From JAIPFM01 sp964494325 (GTDB taxonomy: Bacteria > Planctomycetota > Phycisphaerae > Sedimentisphaerales > Anaerobacaceae): 64,000 nucleotides of DNA. A program made the position numbers and the translations under genes. Positions within the stretch are counted from its first letter, which is position 1; each line of letters starts with the position of its first letter. This document shows, piece after piece, positions 18,239 through 28,279 of the stretch. The DNA is taken from NCBI GenBank assembly GCA_964494325.1, contig CAZBTJ010000002.1, positions 58,491 to 122,490 on the forward strand, in the 5' to 3' direction. The notes beneath the pieces were generated by a model. The model did no database searches. It was not told where the DNA came from and worked only from the letters and a program-made list of their open reading frames with translations.

Positions 18239-19431
18239 AGTGATAAACTCTGTGATTTAACGGCAGACCAAAACTGCGTTTTAATGCCCTGCAATCGTTC
18301 AGGCGAAAACGCCCGCGTGGCTTCTATATTGGCTTTGGACCATTGAACCAATGTCTCCGGCTCATGTCTGAGTTGGAGGATCTTATCCGCCAGAGCACTA
18401 GAATCCGCAGCTTCCACCAAACAGTCGTGATCTAAATACTCAGGCACACCACCCACTGCCGTGGCCACACAGGGCACCCCCCTGGCCATGGCTTCAATCA
18501 ATCCTCGCCCCATACCCTCTGTGAGTGAAGGCAATACATACAACTGAGCCTTATCCAAGCAGTAATTCAGAGAGTCGCCACGTTTCACATAGCCTAACAA
18601 GCGAACGTGATTCTCCAACCCCAAAGCCATAACCTCAGCTTCAAGAGCAGGGCGTTCAGGTCCCTCACCCAGCAGATCCAATGTCACTTGACTCTCTGAA
18701 CTATCGACAATCTTCTTCATCGCACGAATCAAATACACATGCCCCTTTTCAGCGGACAACCGGCCGGCCGCCACTATTTGAAATGGCGTCACATCTAATT
18801 CATCTATTGATCTCGTCTGCCCACGATCCTTCTCTGCAATATCCACAGAACAAAAGACAAACTGCTGATCCGATTTTCGATGAGGATATCGGCTCTGAAG
18901 ATATCGGCTGATATAGGCAACAGTCAAAGCACGTGACACGATAACTCGAGTCAATCGATCAAGCAATGTCGCATACAGTCTGCATCCCCACATCGTTTTT
19001 TTGGCGTGACGAATTCCCTCGTAAGAGTCAGCGACCACCTCAACAGCATAATCTCGCTGTAGCCACCACAGAGTCAATCCTACAAGTGTTCCCAAGACAT
19101 CAGGCATTTTTATATAGCAGGCCTGAGAGGCTTTCGCAGCGTTCTTGATGTCGCGAATCATGGCAGGCAGGCCTATTATCGCCTTGAGAAGCGATTTAGG
19201 ATCTGGTAACGGCACAATTGTTACGCCGTCGCCATCCAGCCGAGGCAATGCGTCATCCACATCTGTCACATTTCGCGTGCGTACCAACACTTGGATGTCT
19301 TCGTAGTGGGCCAAATAGCGTGTCAAATAAGCATAGTCAATAATGGCGTCACTTCCATTATAATAATGCCCATGACAGCAAAGCACATGAATTTGATTCG
19401 TCGTTAATAGGGTCATTTGACAGGCTATCAT
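18235..19431 (-). CDS. GT4-family glycosyltransferase
   Basis: 398 residues, GT-B fold. The donor half shows VAAGRLSAEKGHVYLIRAMKK, LLGEGPERPALE, VLPSLTEGMGRGLIEAMARGVPCVATAVGGVPE, the usual GT4 pattern with the E-x7-E motif. The acceptor half begins IHVLCCHGHYYNGSDAI. It overlaps the upstream gene by an ATGA and the downstream gene by 4 bp. Sugar specificity cannot be read from sequence. Confidence 0.88.
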   Translation of the reverse strand: MIACQMTLLTTNQIHVLCCHGHYYNGSDAIIDYAYLTRYLAHYEDIQVLVRTRNVTDVDDALPRLDGDGVTIVPLPDPKSLLKAIIGLPAMIRDIKNAAKASQACYIKMPDVLGTLVGLTLWWLQRDYAVEVVADSYEGIRHAKKTMWGCRLYATLLDRLTRVIVSRALTVAYISRYLQSRYPHRKSDQQFVFCSVDIAEKDRGQTRSIDELDVTPFQIVAAGRLSAEKGHVYLIRAMKKIVDSSESQVTLDLLGEGPERPALEAEVMALGLENHVRLLGYVKRGDSLNYCLDKAQLYVLPSLTEGMGRGLIEAMARGVPCVATAVGGVPEYLDHDCLVEAADSSALADKILQLRHEPETLVQWSKANIEATRAFSPERLQGIKTQFWSAVKSQSLSL

Positions 19432-20375
19432 GGTATGAGTTGCGTTTGCGATCTTATTTTTTGGGCAAACTGATAAAGGCTTTGAGCGGTCTCAAGACTG
19501 TGGGGGCCATCTGTGTATAAAAAGACACCCCTTTTGTGTGACCAACTTTCGGAATGTGAAAACAAGCTCTCTATCGTAAAGAAGGGCAACAGTGGATGCT
19601 CGGGATGCACGTGCGTGATACGCACATACGCGCCAAATATCTCATACGGGTACCTGACCTTCCGCAACCGCGACTCAAGGTTGTAATAGGTACTCTCTGA
19701 AATACGTTTTTGGCCCAATAGACTCACCTTGTTCACAGGGTGACGCGTCTCTGTACTGCCAGCTGGCAACACATAGTCAACCTGTCCGATTTTGTCAACG
19801 GCGTCTTTGACTGCCTCCTCCAAGCGCACCAAGTCAACACGCGATCGCGTAGCGGCCTCTTTGAATATCGGTTTAAAAACCGACTCACCATAAGGCTCAC
19901 AATCCAAGGCCACGGCGTCAGCCTCAAGCTGTTGACCTTCCTTACGAAGATGGAAGATTTCATGCACATAATAATTGGCATCGTAAATCTGCGCAGCATC
20001 ACATGTCCCATTCTTATAATAAGGCCACAGATCACGACACCAGATCAGTTTGGCACCATAGCTTCTTACCAACTTAACTGCAACCTGAACTTTCTCTTCC
20101 ATAATATCTGCATCATTGCGATGCATGTACAAGACCATCACATGACTGACCATACCACTGGCCAATGCAAGTTCCAACGACTTTGAAGAATTGGAGCTAA
20201 CACAATGAAACCAAATGATTTCTGGCGATGTAACAGCAGGCTCTGCTGGCGCCACATTGGATTCACTCGGTACGTTTACATTCCGCGCCATAGACTCACT
20301 AACCTGATGAGTCTGATTAATCAGAACCCAACCCAGCAACACGATCATTGGCACAATGGATTTCATCCACCTCAT
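19428..20375 (-). CDS. Secreted or anchored protein of unknown function in the polysaccharide operon
   Basis: About 315 residues. The N-terminal hydrophobic segment (SIVPMIVLLGWVLINQ) is a signal peptide or anchor, then a linker, then a 260-residue domain starting IIWFHCVSSNSSKSLELALAS. Alternating strand-helix units, acidic residues in AVALDCEPYGES and a late GVFLYTDGPHSLETA segment suggest a TIM-barrel, possibly a polysaccharide-acting hydrolase, but I recognise no family. I chose ATG 20373-20375 because AGAGGTGAGG precedes it. It overlaps the next glycosyltransferase gene by 4 bp, so it is made with the assembly machinery. Confidence 0.6.
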   Translation of the reverse strand: MRWMKSIVPMIVLLGWVLINQTHQVSESMARNVNVPSESNVAPAEPAVTSPEIIWFHCVSSNSSKSLELALASGMVSHVMVLYMHRNDADIMEEKVQVAVKLVRSYGAKLIWCRDLWPYYKNGTCDAAQIYDANYYVHEIFHLRKEGQQLEADAVALDCEPYGESVFKPIFKEAATRSRVDLVRLEEAVKDAVDKIGQVDYVLPAGSTETRHPVNKVSLLGQKRISESTYYNLESRLRKVRYPYEIFGAYVRITHVHPEHPLLPFFTIESLFSHSESWSHKRGVFLYTDGPHSLETAQSLYQFAQKIRSQTQLIP

Positions 20376-20379
20376 TGCC

Positions 20380-21564
20380 TCACCTCTCACAAATATCCAT
20401 TAACGTCTCACGAATCTGAGAAAATGTTTTGTCATACGAATATGTTTGCGTCACATGTTTAAATGCCTTTTGGGTTAACGAGCAGGTCATCGCCTTATCA
20501 TTGACCAATCGTTCTATTGCCTCTGCCAATGCAAAAGCATTGTCGAATGGAATCAGCAGACCGGTCTTTTCATGCTCCACTAAATCAGTCGCACCTCCAG
20601 CTGGCGTTGTTATCACTGGGCACTCCAAAATCATGGCCTCCCAAATCGTTCTTGGAAAACCCTCTGTATGACTTGGCAAAACGACAATATCTGCCTGTCT
20701 CATGAGTGCGTGAATATCAGATCGATGCCCCAGGAAAACAACGCTATTCTCAAGTCCATTTTTCTCAACAGCTGCTTTCAGATCATCTACAAATTGCGCG
20801 TTCACACCCATTTTGAGATCACCTGCAAGCCACATCACACACTGGATGCCGCGTTGCTTTAACACGGAAACGGCCTCAATAGCCACCTGCTGCCCCTTGG
20901 CAGCCAGCAACTGCGCAGGCAACAGAATCTTAACAACATGAGCTTCTGTGGGATACATGGTGTCAGCCATCAATTCGGCATCTCCTTTGACTGACTCATA
21001 ATCAATCACTGTGGGACACACATGAAGCTGGTCCGCACGTATAGGCCACAGGCTTAATGCCTTCGCTGTCGCGTTGGACACAGCCAGCACTGAAGTGGCC
21101 TTCTTAATCAGCCAACGTCCCAGCAGAGGAATCTGCTGTTTCTGATACCAACCGCGTGCATAATAAGCAACTGGACATGTTGTCATAACACCGGACATCC
21201 ACAATAAAGCCATCGCCTTGTAGCTATTCGTCAAAATCACGTCTGGCTCAAAAACCCGCATATTCTTCTTGAGACCGGCACACATTGCCATCCAGTCAGG
21301 CAATTGCTTTAGAAAACATACGGCTCTCTGGATGATACCAGCACCACCAATAAAATGGCCTTTGACTTTTCCGTCCATCACAGTCGCAGGTACAGAGTGT
21401 TGGCCTAGCGCATCAAGATAATCCGGACACACACCATAGGGATCGATCACCTGTACGTCAAATGCTTGTTTCAGCTGATTCAGCAGATACACAGTGGACC
21501 TCTGCCCCCCCCCATAATGCGTCACAAAATCAAAGAACAGTAATCTGGGAAGGTCAGACTTCAT
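20380..21564 (-). CDS. GT4-family glycosyltransferase
   Basis: About 394 residues. The acceptor half starts PRLLFFDFVTHYGGGQRSTV, with the glycine-rich loop typical of GT4 enzymes. The donor half has ILLPAQLLAAKGQQVAIEAV, FLGHRSDIHALMRQADIVVLPS, then HTEGFPRTIWEAMILECPVI. It is the third GT4 enzyme of the operon. ATG 21562-21564 lies within the end of the ATP-grasp gene; an upstream TTG (21582) is open but has no ribosome-binding site. Confidence 0.88.
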   Translation of the reverse strand: MKSDLPRLLFFDFVTHYGGGQRSTVYLLNQLKQAFDVQVIDPYGVCPDYLDALGQHSVPATVMDGKVKGHFIGGAGIIQRAVCFLKQLPDWMAMCAGLKKNMRVFEPDVILTNSYKAMALLWMSGVMTTCPVAYYARGWYQKQQIPLLGRWLIKKATSVLAVSNATAKALSLWPIRADQLHVCPTVIDYESVKGDAELMADTMYPTEAHVVKILLPAQLLAAKGQQVAIEAVSVLKQRGIQCVMWLAGDLKMGVNAQFVDDLKAAVEKNGLENSVVFLGHRSDIHALMRQADIVVLPSHTEGFPRTIWEAMILECPVITTPAGGATDLVEHEKTGLLIPFDNAFALAEAIERLVNDKAMTCSLTQKAFKHVTQTYSYDKTFSQIRETLMDICER

Positions 21565-22756
21565 CACATTCTTCGCTTTCAATGCGATTCTCTGAACAAG
21601 TCAGTGAATCGCCCAGCTGTTTCAAAAGCGTTTCTACCCTAAGATTGCAAAGCTTGTTTTGACAAAAACAACCCTCTTCAAAACGCCAAGTACTGCGGGT
21701 ATCATCAAACAGCAAACGCCCTGGCTTCCCCTCCTTCATGGGCAAGCCATCATCAACATGTAAACCAAAGGTTGTCTGAAGTTCATTCACCAGATAACAA
21801 CCGTCCCGGGTTTCAAAGACATCCACGGCCATACTTTTGAAACCAGCGTCCTCAGTCATCGTCCTGACAAAATTCAACAGGCTCTCTGGAGGGCAAACAT
21901 AACTGAACTGCTTTGATCCGCTGGCAAATTCGCCCTGCTTGACCTTTTGATACCCCATGTATGAGTCGCCAATTCGAATCACACGCCATTCAGTCACATC
22001 CGGTAAATACGCCTGAAACAAAACGCTGCCCCATTGACGATCGCGCTTATCACCTCCACACTGAATCATCCCGTGTCTGAAACAGCGATTGATCCATCGA
22101 GTCAACTTCCCTCGTTCACGAAAAACACGGATGCCCTTGGCCCCAGATCCAAAGTCTGCCTTAAATACAATCGGCAGTGGGGTGGCATCTGCAAAGGCCA
22201 ACGCTTCATATCGATCGTAATACACCCACGTCCTGGGATGCGGAATATGGTGGGCCATAAGCCAATAGTGCATGCGACGTTTACTCTCATAAAACCATAT
22301 TTCATTATAAGAGGGAAAAATCATTCTATTCAAATCCTGTGACACGATTCGTAACCGCTCATCGAACATCTGCTTCCACGTACTATGTTCACCCGAAGGT
22401 CGAATCAAAAAAGCATCACACTCTGAACGACGTATCACATCCATCCAGTTTGGTCCCGAAATATCCAGCACCTTGTAGGGGACACCCAGCTCCCGACACG
22501 CACCAATATAGTAGCTATGAATACGTGTAAATTCCTTGACAATACCCAAACAGATGTTCATGTCGCTTTGATAGGTTGAAACCTCCTCAACACCTGCATA
22601 GGGATCTTCAGCCAACCAGCGTTGAGCATCATAGGACTCTAACGGCAGCAGTTTACGCCCAACTCGCTTGATGGGCTTGGGAATCCCTTGCTTAATTGAA
22701 TGAGCATTCGCCAGCATCCACAACCATCCCTTTTGTTTGACATAGTGTTCGTTCAT
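21554..22756 (-). CDS. ATP-grasp domain protein in the polysaccharide operon
   Basis: 400 residues. The central and C-terminal part is an ATP-grasp fold: a PLPIVFKADFGSGAKGIRVF strand-loop (lysine and glycine-rich lid, about residues 194-213), a later LFQAYLPDVTEWRVIRIG segment, and the metal-binding end FETRDGCYLVNELQTTFGLH. The N-terminal 150 residues resemble the substrate domain of such ligases, with DVIRRSECDAFLIRPSG. ATP-grasp enzymes join a carboxylate to an amine or thiol through an acyl phosphate. Here the likely target is an amino-acid or similar decoration of the glycan or a precursor (inference). It overlaps the flippase stop by an ATGA. Confidence 0.72.
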   Translation of the reverse strand: MNEHYVKQKGWLWMLANAHSIKQGIPKPIKRVGRKLLPLESYDAQRWLAEDPYAGVEEVSTYQSDMNICLGIVKEFTRIHSYYIGACRELGVPYKVLDISGPNWMDVIRRSECDAFLIRPSGEHSTWKQMFDERLRIVSQDLNRMIFPSYNEIWFYESKRRMHYWLMAHHIPHPRTWVYYDRYEALAFADATPLPIVFKADFGSGAKGIRVFRERGKLTRWINRCFRHGMIQCGGDKRDRQWGSVLFQAYLPDVTEWRVIRIGDSYMGYQKVKQGEFASGSKQFSYVCPPESLLNFVRTMTEDAGFKSMAVDVFETRDGCYLVNELQTTFGLHVDDGLPMKEGKPGRLLFDDTRSTWRFEEGCFCQNKLCNLRVETLLKQLGDSLTCSENRIESEECDEV

Positions 22757-24045
22757 CGAACCCCTCCCAATTGCCGCGTCATACTACGGCAGTCCTGAAG
22801 AGATAAACAGAAGCATCGCATGAGTCTTACTTTAAATTTGATCACCATCACACCCAGGAGCATCAACAGTAAAACAACATTGCCAGCACTGGAGGCAATC
22901 GCAGCACCATGAATTCCAAGCTTAGGAATCAGCACCCAACTTAGAAACGCATTGGTCGCACAACTCACAAAAAGCGTGACATAAGCCACTTCAGGCAGGC
23001 CCCGACTTCCCAAAAACTGAATGACCACGCGTCCCAGCAAATACAACATCGTGCCCGGCAAAAGGAGCATCATAGGCGTCACAGCCGGCGTGAATTCCTG
23101 CCCGAATAACACGATTACCAAAGGTTTGGCCAAGACCAAGATACCGACGATGATCAAAAGGCTGAATGTTGTGACAATGCGAAAAACCCTTTCAAAATGT
23201 TCTGTCAACTGTGACTCTTTTAATGACGCCCATCGACTAAACAAAACAGGCAACACGGCCTGACTGGCAGTCACCACCAACATGGCAATTTGCATCCCCC
23301 GACTGAAATATCCAATTTGATCAAAATCAGACACCATCGCCTTAATGATCATGATATTAAGAATCGAATTCAGGAGCACCATGATGTCCACGCCACCTTG
23401 ACGCAAACCCATTTTTCCCAACTTGATCATCACATCGACGCGCGGCTTGATGTGCCAATCCACAGTCGGCCCCACCCAGAACCAAGCCACGGTAAAACGA
23501 ATCACCTGCATCACAGTCAGGCAGACCAGAGCCGAACCGACAGTCAGTTGATGAGCCCAGGCAAGCAGACCGATCAGAATTAAAGACCCCAGAGAAGACG
23601 CCAGCGTCATACTACTGAGACGCTTCGATTCCACCCGTCGCAGCAGACTGTTTCGCCCGATACCTGCCAGTATCATACACACGGCATAGAGTGACATGGC
23701 GGCAATAGAAATGCTCGGTAATTGGCCAAAATACGATTCACGCCATATAAGAAGCACAGCCAGTACCACACCCCCCAACACCCCAAGCAGTAAACCGGCC
23801 CATATAGCATGAGCTTGGTACATCTGAGTTTGTTTGGCATCGTGCTGGCTATAGTATAAAAAGGCAATAGGAAAACCCAGTGCAGAGATCTGTGATCCCA
23901 GCATCACAGCGGCACACACAACGGCGTACTGGCCAATACCTGCAGGCCCCAGTAATCTTGTCAACACAATAGTCTGCATCAATCGGATGACAAAAGACAC
24001 CAAGGCCGTGATATTTACCAACAGCACTTTGCGAAAGAAACTCAT
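22753..24045 (-). CDS. Wzx-like oligosaccharide flippase
   Basis: About 430 residues and 12 or so hydrophobic helices. It starts SFFRKVLLVNITALVSFVIRL with LTRLLGPAGIGQYAVV, the first-helix pattern of the MOP/polysaccharide flippase family (lipid-linked repeat-unit export). Other family-like pieces are KMGLRQGGVDIMVLLNSILN and a late PKLGIHGAAIASSAGNV. ATG 24043-24045 overlaps the polymerase stop as ATGA. Confidence 0.85.
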   Translation of the reverse strand: MSFFRKVLLVNITALVSFVIRLMQTIVLTRLLGPAGIGQYAVVCAAVMLGSQISALGFPIAFLYYSQHDAKQTQMYQAHAIWAGLLLGVLGGVVLAVLLIWRESYFGQLPSISIAAMSLYAVCMILAGIGRNSLLRRVESKRLSSMTLASSLGSLILIGLLAWAHQLTVGSALVCLTVMQVIRFTVAWFWVGPTVDWHIKPRVDVMIKLGKMGLRQGGVDIMVLLNSILNIMIIKAMVSDFDQIGYFSRGMQIAMLVVTASQAVLPVLFSRWASLKESQLTEHFERVFRIVTTFSLLIIVGILVLAKPLVIVLFGQEFTPAVTPMMLLLPGTMLYLLGRVVIQFLGSRGLPEVAYVTLFVSCATNAFLSWVLIPKLGIHGAAIASSAGNVVLLLMLLGVMVIKFKVRLMRCFCLSLQDCRSMTRQLGGVR

Positions 24046-25421
24046 AGAACAGCCCACTCATACTGAGCCGTGTTGGGTGATTCAGATTCATGTCCAAGCG
24101 TTTCCAAAGACGCTTGCTCCCGAACCACGGCTTGCGACTCCTCGAACGCTATGGCGGACGCACGATCCAAAAGAACCACCACATAAAACAGAAGATACCT
24201 AGGATATTGGGAACTGATCGCATCAGCACTCATCGCATAAATACCCCAAGCAATCAAAGCCCATAGACATCCGCTGCGAACAATCATGATCAAGGGGTCT
24301 TCATAAGATTCTCGACGAAAGACCTTTCTAAAGAAGACACCCACGGCGAACAGGGCCCACGTTAATCCACCCAAACCGTAGACAGCCACCAAGGACACGT
24401 ACGCACTGTGAGTTTCTGAAGAATTTCTGGCGATGCCCGCTCTATGCCCTTGGCCGAGAAGATAATTCTGGGGCGTCGCCGTTTGAAAATAGCTCACCCA
24501 CATATCCACACGCCCAGTGACATTCCCACCCCAAGTGCCAGACCCCTTGTCATACACTGTCGCCACACGTTCCTGCACCGCTTGGCGTATTCCAACGAAA
24601 AAGGTGCCCACTAAAATAGAACCGAGCAAAATCATCCAGGCCACGCGTTTGTTTCGTCCCACGATGGCCATCAAAGCAAAGGTACCCGCCATAGCCATGA
24701 GACCTGACCGGGAGCGAGTCACTAAAAGCCCCACCATCAGTATACCGCACAAACCATACACAAACAATTTGGACATAAAGGATCGCTGCAATCGAATCGC
24801 CGTCACAATCATGGCCAAAGAACACGCCATCATGCAAGCCGCATTATTGGGATTCAAAAATGCGCCTGACGCCCGACCTGTGGCCCCCTCAATATCTATC
24901 AGCAAGGGATTTGACCAAGCCGACATCCGACCGGGAAACAGGCCGTGCAAAATAACAATGCCTCCACCAACCACAGACGCCAAAGCAAACCAGGTAAACT
25001 GTCGTTTGACATCTTGGACGTCATCAATGCAATGCAAGATCGCATAAAAAAGGGCCCAATACACGAAGAGCTTCATAATATCCTTGATGTATAGCACACG
25101 CTCAAAGGCCGGTGCATCCAAAGAGCCCGAGAGAATCGCAATGGAAGCGACCCATAAGAAGCCACTTAACACCCAAAAGGCATACCCCCAGCGCACTCGC
25201 ACACTACCCAGCAGATTACGACGAAGCACCACAACAATGAACAAAAGGATGCAGAACAAGTCGTCAACCCCAATATTTAGTGGAATCCACTGATGTTCAA
25301 ACCACCAATTATGGGGATAGGTAAACAAAACAAACCAAATAATATATGATCCCCATTTTGGTTTGATACACAACACCACAAAAGCCGCAAATGTGGCCAT
25401 TAATATTAAAAGGGATAACAC
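24042..25421 (-). CDS. O-antigen ligase/polymerase-family membrane protein (Wzy-like)
   Basis: 459 residues, about 11 helices and one large loop. The Wzy_C-type region has LVTRSRSGLMAMAGTFALMA followed by the long external loop containing NVTGRVDMW and LLGQGHRAGIARNSSETHSAY, where the late His is the conserved one. This is the family that polymerises or ligates undecaprenyl-linked repeat units. The GTG start has GAGG about 7 nt upstream. With Wzx and the initiating transferase it defines a Wzx/Wzy-type pathway; no Wzz/Wzc or OPX exporter gene is in the window. Confidence 0.82.
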   Translation of the reverse strand: MLSLLILMATFAAFVVLCIKPKWGSYIIWFVLFTYPHNWWFEHQWIPLNIGVDDLFCILLFIVVVLRRNLLGSVRVRWGYAFWVLSGFLWVASIAILSGSLDAPAFERVLYIKDIMKLFVYWALFYAILHCIDDVQDVKRQFTWFALASVVGGGIVILHGLFPGRMSAWSNPLLIDIEGATGRASGAFLNPNNAACMMACSLAMIVTAIRLQRSFMSKLFVYGLCGILMVGLLVTRSRSGLMAMAGTFALMAIVGRNKRVAWMILLGSILVGTFFVGIRQAVQERVATVYDKGSGTWGGNVTGRVDMWVSYFQTATPQNYLLGQGHRAGIARNSSETHSAYVSLVAVYGLGGLTWALFAVGVFFRKVFRRESYEDPLIMIVRSGCLWALIAWGIYAMSADAISSQYPRYLLFYVVVLLDRASAIAFEESQAVVREQASLETLGHESESPNTAQYEWAVL

Positions 25422-25496
25422 AGTTCTACCTCAGTTCTGACGGTTCGTACTATCTGTTAACTCATCGACCGTTTTAGACTCTGGCTTTTGATGGAA

Positions 25497-27032
25497 TTAT
25501 CGCAGCGGAATGACCTGGAAAACATGACCATTCTGACATAATTGGTAGTTTTCTTGTAGGAATGAAGGGCTATACCCTGGTCGGGCTGACACCACATAAA
25601 CTGGACGCGTCTCCAAGATCTTGTCCAAAGAGGCTTCTGAGAAATCGGGGGCTCCAAAGGTGTGAATAACAGAACTCACTACATGCACATCCGATCGAAT
25701 GTTATGGCATTCCTGATATAGTACCAAGGGAGCAACTGTAGTAGGGTCCGCAAAGAGAACGGCCCCCTCATCCAACTGCTCGAAAACCTCTTTGGAAAAC
25801 CGCTCTGCCCCCACATATCCAGCTTTCCAGGGTTTTAGGAAATACTCTAAATCATCCCGATAAGGGATATCTTGCCGCGTTCCCAGGTTAATTCCCCATC
25901 TGTGAAGAATCTTCGGGGTCATACCATATATCACGACTGGACACAGGGAGAATGCCAGCACAAAACGAACCAGCCAGGGATTACGCGTCTTTGCCAATAG
26001 GTCATTTAACCCCAAACCCAAAAAAACAGCCATCACGCAGTAAAATGGGATAAAAAAGGCATACCGGTCTGCCACAGTGTACCGCCACGCAAACAACAAA
26101 AACAACAACCCCATTGCCCACAATAGCATCACCATAGCACGGTCTTTTTGTTTTTTTAAGACCCCACAGAGCCCTACAAGAATTAGCCCGATATTGAATG
26201 TCGGACAGTTTAGAACCATATAGAGGATATTTTCTCTGACAACACGCCATGTGACAGAGGCATTGAGCACATCATCCTGCCACCGATCCCCAAATGCCAC
26301 AGACACCAAAGTACCAGAAATGTCATGAGATTTTATCATCCCCTGAATAATCAAAAAGCTATATGGCAGGGTTCCAATCGCCCATATCAATAGTGTTAAG
26401 GATATTTTTCGAATGTTAAGCTGTTGCTTGAGACACAAGCTAAAGCCATAACCGAGAAGACACACAGCCGACAAGCATCCGAACATATGCACAGAAATCG
26501 CCAATCCGTTAACGCCGGCTAAAGCGTACAGATAGATTATTTTCTTTGTTTTCACGTGTTCGCATAGCAGAACCAATTCTAGAGTGAACAACATGGCCCA
26601 GAGCGTATAGGTCTCCGCAATGCAAGCATGTCGCCAAAACGTATGAGAAAGGCCAAGTGTAATAGCGGCCAATAAAGCCGGAACCGATTTTCCGACCCAT
26701 AACCGCACCAGTAGAAATACATTGGCCACAGCCAAAGCGCCCGCCACAGCAGAGATTAGGTTTATTCGAAACAACGAATTGCCTATAGGAATTGCCTGAA
26801 CTACAAATGCAACCCAATAATACAGGGGGTGGGCCAAAGCCAGGCCGAAAAAGCCATTAACGTCATGATGCAGCACCCTGTACTGGATGAAACCACTGTC
26901 CTGCCAAAGTAAACCGGGCGCACAACAGCCCCCATAAATTATAGCAAAAATGCCAAACACAAGACCGTAACTTTGTGATCTTGTTAGTTTTGGGGGGGAT
27001 TTTAGTATCAATTTAGCGTTTCTTGGAATCAA
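25497..27032 (-). CDS. DUF2723-type polytopic membrane protein (glycosyltransferase-C-like)
   Basis: 511 residues with about 10 helices, then a 110-residue soluble C-terminus. The early segment HPLYYWVAFVVQAIPIG, then FRINLISAVAGALAVANVF and SHTFWRHACIAETYTLW, matches the DUF2723/protein-mannosyltransferase-like pattern. Such proteins use lipid-linked sugars on the outer face of the membrane. The ATG overlaps the end of the epimerase gene by 20 bp. A 75-bp gap to the next gene holds nothing recognisable. Confidence 0.75.
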   Translation of the reverse strand: MIPRNAKLILKSPPKLTRSQSYGLVFGIFAIIYGGCCAPGLLWQDSGFIQYRVLHHDVNGFFGLALAHPLYYWVAFVVQAIPIGNSLFRINLISAVAGALAVANVFLLVRLWVGKSVPALLAAITLGLSHTFWRHACIAETYTLWAMLFTLELVLLCEHVKTKKIIYLYALAGVNGLAISVHMFGCLSAVCLLGYGFSLCLKQQLNIRKISLTLLIWAIGTLPYSFLIIQGMIKSHDISGTLVSVAFGDRWQDDVLNASVTWRVVRENILYMVLNCPTFNIGLILVGLCGVLKKQKDRAMVMLLWAMGLLFLLFAWRYTVADRYAFFIPFYCVMAVFLGLGLNDLLAKTRNPWLVRFVLAFSLCPVVIYGMTPKILHRWGINLGTRQDIPYRDDLEYFLKPWKAGYVGAERFSKEVFEQLDEGAVLFADPTTVAPLVLYQECHNIRSDVHVVSSVIHTFGAPDFSEASLDKILETRPVYVVSARPGYSPSFLQENYQLCQNGHVFQVIPLR

Positions 27033-27972
27033 TGACCATCTTCAAGGTATCATCCAGGCTGGTCGACGGCTGCCATTGAATCGTTTTGTTGATACGATCA
27101 AGACATGGCACACGTCTGGCCATATCCTCAATGACCCGCCCATAGGCCTCTTCATAGGAGACAAATTGTTTCTGGCTGGTACTATCACTTAATTCAATCA
27201 CACGATCAGCCAACGCTTCAATGGTGATTTCATGGTTTGAGCCAATATTAAAAACCTTGCCTTCGGCTTGACCACAAGACATCAACCGAATAACAGCGTC
27301 CACAATATCTCCCACGTAAGAGAAGCAGCGTGTTTGCCTCCCGTCCCCATAGATCTGAATGGGATCATTATTGAGGGCCCACTCAACAAAACGAGGCACC
27401 ACCATACCGTATTGTCCCGTTTGCTTAGGCCCAACCGTGTTAAAAAAGCGACCAATGACAACGCCCAGTCCATATTGCTCAAAATAGGCCTGCCCCAAAA
27501 ACTCATCAATGGCCTTGCTACAGGCGTAGGACCATCTGGAAAAAGCCGTGCTACCCAATATGAAATCATCTTCTTCCCTGAAGGGGACAGCCTCGCTCTT
27601 GCCATAGACTTCCGATGTTGAGGCCAGAAAAACCTTTTTGCCAAACCGATTGGCCTTCTCCAACACTGTCTCTGTGCCACCAATATTGGTCTCAATAGTC
27701 CACACCGGATCTTTGGCAATCAACTGCACACCTACAGCAGCGGCCAGATGATACACCTGTTCAACGTCCTTGATCACCAGTTGTACCAGCTCACCATCTC
27801 GGATATCACCCCGGATAAACGTAAGCTTACCATGCCCCTGATACTCTTTTAAATTATCCAGGGACCCAGTGGTCAAGTTATCGATCACCCAAACCGCATG
27901 ATCATTTTTCAATAACTGTCCCACCAAATGTGATCCAATAAATCCAGCGCCACCCGTGACAAGTACATTCAT
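27013..27972 (-). CDS. NAD-dependent nucleotide-sugar epimerase/dehydratase
   Basis: 319-residue extended SDR. The NAD-binding GGAGFIGSH is at residues 7-15, the catalytic STSEVYG and YxxxK (YACSK) follow, and then NTVGPKQTGQYGMVVPRF and YGDGRQTRCFSYVGD, a set seen in UDP-glucuronate decarboxylases and UDP-glucose 4-epimerases. It makes a sugar donor for the operon; the exact product is not fixed by sequence. It is the first gene of the ten-gene run. The 5' region has no clear ribosome-binding site or consensus promoter. Confidence 0.88.
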   Translation of the reverse strand: MNVLVTGGAGFIGSHLVGQLLKNDHAVWVIDNLTTGSLDNLKEYQGHGKLTFIRGDIRDGELVQLVIKDVEQVYHLAAAVGVQLIAKDPVWTIETNIGGTETVLEKANRFGKKVFLASTSEVYGKSEAVPFREEDDFILGSTAFSRWSYACSKAIDEFLGQAYFEQYGLGVVIGRFFNTVGPKQTGQYGMVVPRFVEWALNNDPIQIYGDGRQTRCFSYVGDIVDAVIRLMSCGQAEGKVFNIGSNHEITIEALADRVIELSDSTSQKQFVSYEEAYGRVIEDMARRVPCLDRINKTIQWQPSTSLDDTLKMVIDSKKR

Positions 27973-28016
27973 TGTTTGAACTGCTTTCTACTTAATGATG
28001 ACTATTGCGCAAACTC

Positions 28017-28056
28017 CGTCCCCGTGGGCAGCGCAAAACAATTTTGCGTCCCCGTG
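28017..28056. repeat. Short direct repeat around a hairpin
   Basis: CGTCCCCGTG occurs at 28017-28026 and 28047-28056, with the inverted repeat CGCAAAA-CAA-TTTTGCG (28032-28048) between. It lies in the 27973-28279 gap upstream of the exopolysaccharide operon and could be an operator. Nothing else is seen in that gap. Confidence 0.4.
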
Positions 28057-28279
28057 ACAGATCGACAAATATCCCGACTCAATAGTCTATGTCTCAAAAT
28101 ATACAAACCTAACTTAACCATCGGAATTACAACAACATAGCTTAACTTCATCCTCTACCAATTCGTACATGAAACGATGCATATTTTACGCCTCAAAGCC
28201 CAATAAGTTCGGGCCGTTATGACAGACCGAAAAGTTTGTTCCTTGACCCTATGGACAAGTACCCTAATAATATCCCGTT

